From contig CACZQV010000011.1 of NCBI GenBank assembly GCA_902783435.1, positions 1 through 31,397 of the forward strand: a DNA stretch of 31,397 nucleotides, given 5' to 3'. Position 1 is the first letter of the stretch; every line of letters starts with the position of its first letter. Made by a program: the position numbers and the translations under genes. The DNA comes from an uncultured Erysipelotrichaceae bacterium. Lineage in GTDB: Bacteria; Bacillota_I; Bacilli_A; RF39; UBA660. Below, in pieces: positions 27,701 to 31,397 of the stretch. Under the pieces are notes generated by a model. It did not search any database. It was not told where the DNA came from and saw only the letters and a program-made list of their open reading frames with translations.

Positions 27701-28731
27701 AAATATGCTGATGATGCATTTGTCCACCAATAAATAGTTCCATTATCATACCAAGCATAAATTGGTGCTGTACTATTTTCTGATGATACTATATGTTCTT
27801 CTGTTTTATTTGCTTCTGTTGGCTCCGTTGCTGATTTTCTAATAGCTGTTATATTTGTATCTACTGTTGTTTGAGGATTTGTTCCACTTAATGTATCCCC
27901 TGCTAATGTTTTAAATTTCTTTATTACATTTTCCCCAGTATCAAATATTGGTAGTACTTCTTTCCAATGTGCATAGTATGTTGTACTTCCACTTGGTACT
28001 GTTGCTGCATTTATTTTTGTTCCTGTTGTTAATCCTGTATACCATCCTGCAAATTCTACACCATCTTTTGTTGCTGTTGGTAAATCACCTATTGCACTAC
28101 CTTTATTAATGTATTTTGCTGTTTCTGATGATACTCCACCATTTGGATTAAATATTATTTTATTTTTTCCTGGTGTTGGTTGAGATACATCAAATTTTAT
28201 TCCTATTATAGGTGATGATGTACATGTTTCTGGCATTGCATCAAAATCTTTAAATTCTATTCTGAATTTATATTTTTTTGATTGTGTTGCTTCTATTGTT
28301 TCGTCCGCTTTTATTTCTGTGCCATCAGCATGTGTTAAACTGTATTGTAGACAGTTTGATATTGTTGTTGGAGTTTCTCCATCCGCTTCATAAAAGCCTA
28401 CATTAATGTTTTTTACTATTGCATCTACGTCTCCATAGTTTTTTGCATCTGCTGTAAATTCATAATACTCTCCTGGTATTCCTAACTCTACTCCAAACGT
28501 TACTATTTTCTTTTTTGTATCTGATACGTATGCCGGCGTAGTTGCTGTTACATTTCCACTTTCTCTTATACTTGTATCATCCCAATGAACATCCCATGTA
28601 TGTTTATTTATACCTGCTGTTCCAAGAATATTCAAATCAGATGATAGAAATGCATATCCTAAGGATAATGCAATAACTGCTAATATTATTGCATAAAACT
28701 TAGAACTTTTTTTTCTAACTTTTCTTCTCAT
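21760..28731 (-). CDS. Giant secreted BspA-type / InlB-repeat / DUF6273 protein
   Basis: The 2323-residue protein starts MRRKVRKKSSKFYAIILAV; the first 45 residues form a basic-plus-hydrophobic export signal reminiscent of SipW-type leaders. Residues to about 185 are a beta-sandwich-like domain. Seven InlB B-repeat (Listeria-Bacteroides) units with xFNPNGG...GWxxxxxxG...AHW lie near residues 187-257, 677-745, 750-960 (split), 965-1034, 1540-1604, 1614-1677 and 1960-2025. Two BspA DUF285 leucine-rich blocks (SYMFxxxxxLxxLDLSxFxTSxVTNM) occupy about 344-670 and 1110-1534. Two DUF6273-type domains (WWTRTPG...GISPAFRLG and YWTRSAG...GLAPLFRIG) occupy about 1680-1954 and 2030-2323. No LPXTG or carboxy-terminal anchor. 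The ATG at 28731 follows GAGGAG by 11 bases; a TTG three codons earlier is an alternative. Likely an adhesin; ligand unknown. Confidence 0.92.
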   Translation of the reverse strand: MRRKVRKKSSKFYAIILAVIALSLGYAFLSSDLNILGTAGINKHTWDVHWDDTSIRESGNVTATTPAYVSDTKKKIVTFGVELGIPGEYYEFTADAKNYGDVDAIVKNINVGFYEADGETPTTISNCLQYSLTHADGTEIKADETIEATQSKKYKFRIEFKDFDAMPETCTSSPIIGIKFDVSQPTPGKNKIIFNPNGGVSSETAKYINKGSAIGDLPTATKDGVEFAGWYTGLTTGTKINAATVPSGSTTYYAHWKEVLPIFDTGENVIKKFKTLAGDTLSGTNPQTTVDTNITAIRKSATEPTEANKTEEHIVSSENSTAPIYAWYDNGTIYWWTNASSAYLNEDASYMFCGLNNLTTLETANFNTMSTEDMSYMFAGTTISTIDLSGFDTSGVTNMSYMFASTNIPTLDLSGFNTGSVTNMSYMFAGAQTPEVDLHTFDVSQVTTIYSLFAGSQVEDINISGWNFASTNDLSGLFSSSSKLKTLDLSNVNTSNIEHMSGMFSGCSSIEILDLSSFDISNVVNIYMFGGNSSLKSLNISGWNFASLTGISGLFGGFTALETINLTDVNTSNIMYMSGMFSGDTSLKTLDLTSFDTSKVVSMDSMFSGCTGLTTITVSDDFVVDQVTSSSDMFSGCTVLVGGAGTPWNNSYIDKTRAHYDYGDMNPGYFNMAEGLTTYTVTFNPNGGTVNPTTKTVVEGSRIKTLPTPTYEGKLFKGWFTEIDGGIEVNERKVIDKNVTFYAHWYTEKDITYDANGGTFTNNETTNEINYEYKQMTITKYSHTANINDEGIATGTYSGNLKTTDIVTIPGASQITIDVWYSTENSNYYDWLAIYPAGVEPTYYNYNQATISNGKLYGGQYTSKPGDDTVYHKTYTVQGNTAQFYFQSNNSNSYYGYYAVISGVGYDYDKDNTYKQPTQQNNKFLGWNTQANGNGKRYTSEQEIIDDFDNLSDNATLYAEWVEQCTVTFNPNGGILQWYSQVTYDKGAELDYEPPTFKTGSAFQGWFTGETDGIQVDRHYIVDHTQTLYAHWSEVGAKFDTGKNVNAKFKILAGDTVDDSYPYTKYPVEDTNITAIKRATTAPDITTLTADENIVSVPDQGTPIYAWFDDSDGTIYWWTEADVAYLNEDPSYMFTNFKGATYIDTSFNTSLATTLYYMFAYDTALTEIDVSNFITNGVTDMSYVFYGAGMTSLDLSSWNTSNATTMASIIGYMPSIESVDMSNFDFNKYNPGSLLNNLTGYSSSSLKVIKFDNSKLPENIKNFASSNYNIEEISLRNADTSRSTSMYYMFASSNKLKKIDLTGVDTSNVTDMSYMFYECKALESIDVSSFNTSKVTNMLDMFYNCDTLTSLDLSSFDVRKVTNLKYVAGYCDNLEELNLSNWKLDSINHKIYNIFSDSQNIKTLIMNNARFPEDMSLAFYNLENAEEILLENADTSRVSNMNNAFEDCENVKELELGSFDTSNVTDMGGMFYNCKKLERIYVSDDFVVDQVTSHSNMFYNTEVLEGGAGTHWDENHITKERAHYDGGINYPGYFQKSTVRFNVTLNPNGGSMLNKKYKVTEGTTIGLVEEPKYKDHVFDGWHLGTPDGQPIDTLEYIPNTNITLVATWRETRQVTVTFNPNGGQVDETSRTMMEGEILGRLPIPTKQGGVFTGWHIGVPEGMEVDRFYTPVGNVTLWASWSVCGDFATASWDTIVENVKNDPQTYPVGCTKDVTLENYGTHTVRVANNTKQSECSNKNYSQTSCGFVLEFIDVITNYKINSNTSSYGGWPNSEVRTFVNENIYNSLPIDLRNKIGTTYVVSGYDAADISNSSSGRIENLYTSKDKLYLPSTTEVIGTSPAMLQTLKYYYNDMVNKRQYIDDYYNTSGEEVIFLYDIYAAIKTNQFDYYRINGVPRKTDANNIDEIAMKKYNNIATAWWTRTPGRKSPGIYHNIDEEGGSTLDRADEQLGISPAFRLGESTYTVKFNPNGGTVTPTSKEVDNGKEVGELPIPSRSGYSFDGWYTIDDLRINANYIPAANITVFAHWTKNDSEPEDFSTDSWETIGEAAKDGTACDVYHVGDEKTVNMGTFGTHTVRIANCSTPAVCSDPNFSQTACGVVLEVTDIVGTRPMNELNGEYNVNSFGRGNQGSWPASEVRRYLNSTFYNQLPQGLRNIIIDTYTVSGKGEFDSSASPEVKEQYWVNQKEPTSYDRIYISTVKEILGIDLTKHYTSYKDTSGKYNRQLDYYTQQGVVFTQGNENGDGMPSDVFIEPGITSEGSEYLSKTEIPETIKTYNGEPTDYWTRSAGLASHDAFFTIRSTGKYSWESGGYSFYAKGLAPLFRIG
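26849..26874. repeat. 26-bp direct repeat linking the two DUF285 blocks
   Basis: Identical to 24257-24282. It encodes the DDFVVDQVT segment near the end of each leucine-rich block and marks them as copies of one module. Confidence 0.85.
27091..27119. repeat. 29-bp direct repeat within the giant gene, copy 1
   Basis: Identical to 27322-27350 (231 bases away). It encodes the NISGWNFAS segment of consecutive DUF285 repeat pairs. Exact identity at the DNA level suggests recent duplication or gene conversion. Confidence 0.85.
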
Positions 28732-28756
28732 ACAACTCAATTCTCCTCTATTATTA

Positions 28757-28785
28757 ATTTTACAAAAAGACCAAACAAAAAGCAA
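28757..28785 (-). promoter_or_regulatory. Possible promoter of the giant surface-protein gene
   Basis: Minus strand TAAAAT (28757-28762) with a TG next to it and TTGCTT (28780-28785) 17 bases upstream, inside the thrS terminator stem. The match to consensus is modest. Confidence 0.35.
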
Positions 28786-28801
28786 CAAATTGTTGCTTTT
28801 T
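28777..28801. terminator. Terminator after thrS
   Basis: AAAAAGCAACAA-A-TTGTTGCTTTTT is a near-perfect inverted repeat; CAAC/GTTG closes a five-base loop. The minus-strand tail is U5-G-U3; the plus strand has a longer T-run. It stands 17 bases after the thrS stop. Confidence 0.85.
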
Positions 28802-28817
28802 TTTTCATTATTTACAT

Positions 28818-30584
28818 TTAATATTTTCTTAATTTTTTATTTGTAATTTCATCTTTTATTAATTCAATAAATTCATCCTTAGAAACTGTAGTTGTATCTT
28901 TATCTCCAAATAATCTATAACTAATAGTATTATTGTCTTTTTCATTATCTCCTAAGATTAATGTATATGGTATTTTTTTAGTTTGTGCTTCTCTTAATCT
29001 ATATCCTAGTTTTTCATTTCTATCATCAAGTTCTACTCTAATATCATTATCTCTTAATAAGTTATATACTTCTTTAGCATATTCTCCTTGGAATTCACTA
29101 TTTACTGGTATAACACTAACTTGTGTTGGAGCTAACCATGTAGGTAAATTACCTTTAGTTTCTTCTAAGTAATAAGCAATAAATCTATCGATTGAACCGA
29201 ATACCGCTCTATGAAGAACAACTGGAGTTTTCTTTTCTCCACCAGCATCTACATAACTTAGATCAAATTTAGCTGGTAGACAGAAATCTAATTGACAAGT
29301 AGATAAAGTTATTTCATTACCTACTGCAGGTTTAACTTGAACATCTAATTTTGGTCCATAGAATGCAGCTTCACCTATTTTTTCTACATAGTCGATTTTT
29401 AAATCATTTAATACTTCTCGAAGCATAGCTTCTGCTTTATTCCACATTTCATCATCATGATGATATTTAACTTTATCTTCTGGATCTCTTAGAGATAATT
29501 CAAAACGATAGTTTTCAATTCCTAATTCCTTGTAACATTCTAGTATTAAATCAACTACTCCTTTGAATTCAGATTCTACTTGTTCTAAAGTACAGAATAT
29601 ATGTGAATCATTTTGACAGAAAGTACGAACACGCTCAATTCCTTTTAAAGATCCACTTGTTTCATATCTACAATCTCTTGCAATTTCAGCTATTCTTATT
29701 GGTAAATCTCTATATGAATGAATATCATTTCCATAAATTACCATATGATGTGGACAGTTCATTGGACGAAGTACAAATTCTTCTCCTTCAACTTCCATCT
29801 TTGGAAACATAGAATCTTGATAATGTTCCCAGTGACCACTAGTTTTATAAAGTTCTACATTACCAAGCGGTGGAGTTTGAACATGTAAATATCCTCTTTT
29901 TAATTCTTTATTTCTAATATATGTTTCAAGTTCATTCCATAGAATAAATCCATTTGGTAAATACATAGGTAATCCACGACCTACTAAATCACTCATCATA
30001 TAGATACCTAAATCTTTACCTATTTTTCTATGATCTCTTAATTTAGCTTCTTCTAATTCTTGTAGGTGAGCATCTAAATCTTCTTGTGTTTCAAAACATA
30101 CACCATAAATTCTTTGAAGCATTTTATTATTAGAATCACCTTTCCAATAAGCTCCAGCTACTTTTAATAATTTAAAATATTTAACTAATTTAGTATTTTC
30201 TACATGTGGTCCACGACAAAGATCAGTAAAATCACCTTGAGTATAACATGTAATTGTAGTTTCATTTTCATCCATTCTATTAATTAAATCTAATTTATAT
30301 GGATCATCTTTAAACATTTCTAGTGCTTCTTCTTTAGTTAATTCTCTTCTAATAATATTTTTAGCAGATTTAGAACACTTTTTCATTTCCCTTTCAATCT
30401 TCTCTAAATCTTCTTCTTTTATTACTTCATCTCCTAAATCAATGTCATAATAGAATCCTTCTTCTATTGCAGGTCCTACCCAAAACTTTGCATTTGGATA
30501 TAAATGTGTAATTGCTTGAGCCATTAAATGGGCACATGAATGGTTTAATACACTTAGTTTTTCATCTTCTTTTATATTTATCAT
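28818..30584 (-). CDS. thrS: Threonyl-tRNA synthetase, without TGS domain
   Basis: The 588-residue cytosolic enzyme charges tRNA-Thr. The editing domain begins at once with LNHSCAHLMAQA (H15, H19) and has DLCRGPHV (C and H near residues 123-127), the zinc-like editing site. The class II catalytic core has motif 2 (RPMNCPHHMVIYG near 280), TCQLDFCLPAKFDL and VVLHRAVFGSIDRFIAYYLEE near 460, with zinc ligands Cys, His and His present. The carboxy-terminal anticodon-binding domain (PTQVSVIPVN...) follows. The usual amino-terminal TGS domain of about 60 residues is missing. The ATG at 30584 follows AGGAGG with seven bases between, so the start is firm. It is cotranscribed with the MBL gene behind a T-box leader. 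Confidence 0.96.
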   Translation of the reverse strand: MINIKEDEKLSVLNHSCAHLMAQAITHLYPNAKFWVGPAIEEGFYYDIDLGDEVIKEEDLEKIEREMKKCSKSAKNIIRRELTKEEALEMFKDDPYKLDLINRMDENETTITCYTQGDFTDLCRGPHVENTKLVKYFKLLKVAGAYWKGDSNNKMLQRIYGVCFETQEDLDAHLQELEEAKLRDHRKIGKDLGIYMMSDLVGRGLPMYLPNGFILWNELETYIRNKELKRGYLHVQTPPLGNVELYKTSGHWEHYQDSMFPKMEVEGEEFVLRPMNCPHHMVIYGNDIHSYRDLPIRIAEIARDCRYETSGSLKGIERVRTFCQNDSHIFCTLEQVESEFKGVVDLILECYKELGIENYRFELSLRDPEDKVKYHHDDEMWNKAEAMLREVLNDLKIDYVEKIGEAAFYGPKLDVQVKPAVGNEITLSTCQLDFCLPAKFDLSYVDAGGEKKTPVVLHRAVFGSIDRFIAYYLEETKGNLPTWLAPTQVSVIPVNSEFQGEYAKEVYNLLRDNDIRVELDDRNEKLGYRLREAQTKKIPYTLILGDNEKDNNTISYRLFGDKDTTTVSKDEFIELIKDEITNKKLRKY

Positions 30585-30595
30585 AATAATTCCTC

Positions 30596-31195
30596 CTATA
30601 TTTTTAATTCTACTTTTATTTCTTTATTTATTAAATTTTTAAATTTTTCACCTAAACTTTTATCTCCTGTTAACATTCCATAATGTATTGGAATTACAAG
30701 ACTTGGTTTGGTTTCATTAATGTAATTAGCTGCTTCCACGTAATCCATAGTGAATGTTCCACCTATAGGTACAAAACAAACATCTGATTTTACTTGTAGA
30801 GCTTCATCGGTGACATCAGTATCACCCATAATATAATAATACTTTCCATCTAGAAAAATATTATATCCTATATAATACTTATCTCTAGGATGAAAATCCT
30901 TATTAATATTATATGCTGGTATAGTATTAAACTTAATACCATCTATTTCATACATTCTATATTCTTCTATTAATAAATTATGTTCTTTATTTTTTAAACA
31001 TAAAGGTACAATAATTTTAGTAGTATCTTTCTTTACCTTTTTAATAGATTCTTCATCATAGTGATCATAATGATCATGAGTTATAAATATGTAGTCCGCA
31101 TCGTGGATTTCATCTTCTATTTTATATGGATCAAAATAAATTATCTTTTGCCCAGTTAATTTAATAGAAGCATGATGTATTACTTCTATATTCAT
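30596..31195 (-). CDS. Metallo-beta-lactamase-fold hydrolase
   Basis: The 199-residue protein has the MBL-fold metal motif THDHYDHYD (H40-x-H42-x-D44-H45), then YIMGDTDVTDEA with the bridging Asp and VIPIHYGM with the last His. It lacks signal peptide and membrane segment. It resembles UlaG-like / UPF0173-type hydrolases, and the substrate cannot be told. I start at the ATG at 31195, five bases after AGGAGG (31201-31206); the GTG two codons earlier is part of the Shine-Dalgarno. It is the first gene behind the T-box, and its stop TAG touches the thrS ribosome binding site (11 bases apart), so expression should follow uncharged tRNA-Thr. Confidence 0.88.
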   Translation of the reverse strand: MNIEVIHHASIKLTGQKIIYFDPYKIEDEIHDADYIFITHDHYDHYDEESIKKVKKDTTKIIVPLCLKNKEHNLLIEEYRMYEIDGIKFNTIPAYNINKDFHPRDKYYIGYNIFLDGKYYYIMGDTDVTDEALQVKSDVCFVPIGGTFTMDYVEAANYINETKPSLVIPIHYGMLTGDKSLGEKFKNLINKEIKVELKI

Positions 31196-31212
31196 AAACA
31201 CCTCCTACAAAT

Positions 31213-31253
31213 AAAAAAAGGACAGTACAGGAGTCATAAGACGGTACCATCCT
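31213..31253 (-). terminator. Terminator of the T-box leader
   Basis: Minus strand 10-bp stem AGGATGGTAC / GTACTGTCCT (31244-31253 with 31219-31228) followed by seven U. The 5' arm is the T-box sequence itself, so antiterminator pairing would destroy the terminator. Confidence 0.92.
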
Positions 31254-31397
31254 TTGTTTAGCTTAATCTTTTAACGGTATTACCGGAACTACTTTTAATA
31301 GTTCTACTCGAAAGGTAGTAATAAATTAATTAGTTGTTTGTTTACACCTACCACAAACTCTCTATAAACATCATTAATCTATCGTGTCCTTTGTCAA
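31213..31397 (-). promoter_or_regulatory. T-box riboswitch of the MBL-thrS operon (runs to the window edge)
   Basis: On the minus strand the leader shows the stem I features AGAGAG and a stem GTTTGT / ACAAAC enclosing GGTAGGTGTAA, and a stem I base AAAGG (31388-31392) with CCTTT (31311-31315). The T-box AGGATGGTACCGTC (31240-31253) matches the consensus AGGGTGGNACCGCG in most positions. The likely specifier is ACU (Thr; 31317-31319), followed by the customary A and the closing stem; this is my structural inference. A TTGACA at the very edge (31392-31397) may be chance. The regulated gene thrS agrees with a Thr specifier. Confidence 0.88.

Noticed and set aside
27056..27733. Long plus-strand open frame (225 codons) opposite the giant gene
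   Set aside because: It mirrors the codon periodicity of the DUF285 repeats on the other strand, has no ribosome binding site, and shows no family features.
21760..28731. Regularly spaced short repeats considered as a CRISPR array
   Set aside because: They encode DUF285 and InlB protein repeats in one open frame and vary in sequence and spacing.
31261..31300. Small hairpins (CGGT/ACCG and GAACTA/TAGTTC) considered as a tRNA fragment
   Set aside because: They fit the accessory stems of a T-box leader; no acceptor stem, anticodon loop or T-loop motif is present.
31392..31397. TTGACA on the minus strand at the window edge as -35 of the T-box operon
   Set aside because: No good -10 lies 16-18 bases downstream, and the bases belong to the T-box stem I base; the true promoter is probably outside the window.

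Overview
This is an AT-rich, low-GC Gram-positive (Bacillota) chromosomal segment. Nearly all genes lie on the minus strand. The gene content is mostly housekeeping: lepA, deoD, an FtsK/SpoIIIE translocase, efp, rpmG, a class B PBP, nfo, dnaG-sigA-trmK and thrS. TGA works as a stop (the dnaG and 21129-21677 genes end in TGA) and Trp is TGG, so this is the standard bacterial code, not the Mycoplasma code. The giant BspA/InlB-repeat surface protein and the streamlined spacing fit an uncultured gut-type lineage of Bacilli or Clostridia. That placement is inference; no marker here fixes it.

Layout from left to right, with almost everything transcribed right to left: lepA; an unknown membrane protein; an M16 peptidase pair behind deoD; FtsK; rpmG-efp with an unusual curved-DNA promoter; a class B PBP; a small plus-strand gene (DUF2624-like) convergent with nfo; two type IV pilin-like genes; a GHL10-type hydrolase; a DUF421 membrane protein; a second small plus-strand gene (TIGR04086-like membrane protein) convergent with an unknown exported, membrane-anchored protein; the dnaG-sigA-trmK operon; an unknown 182-residue protein; a 2323-residue secreted repeat protein; and an MBL-fold hydrolase plus thrS behind a T-box leader cut by the window edge.

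The most striking observation is that the only two plus-strand genes both lack any ATG, GTG or TTG start. In each, an ATT codon lies exactly five bases after a GAGGTG Shine-Dalgarno. A standard gene caller would miss both, and I recovered them by reading the gaps. Two such cases with the same geometry suggest genuine AUU initiation, as known for infC.

Regulatory DNA is extremely compact. Stop codons of nine genes fall inside or touch terminator hairpins. Several hairpins have GNRA loops. Extended -10 boxes (TGNTATAAT) often sit directly after a terminator U-run and only 5 to 12 bases before the Shine-Dalgarno, which implies very short leaders. No tRNA, rRNA, CRISPR array, IS element or phage gene was seen. 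Once the two AUU genes and rpmG are included, no stretch above 300 bases lacks a gene.
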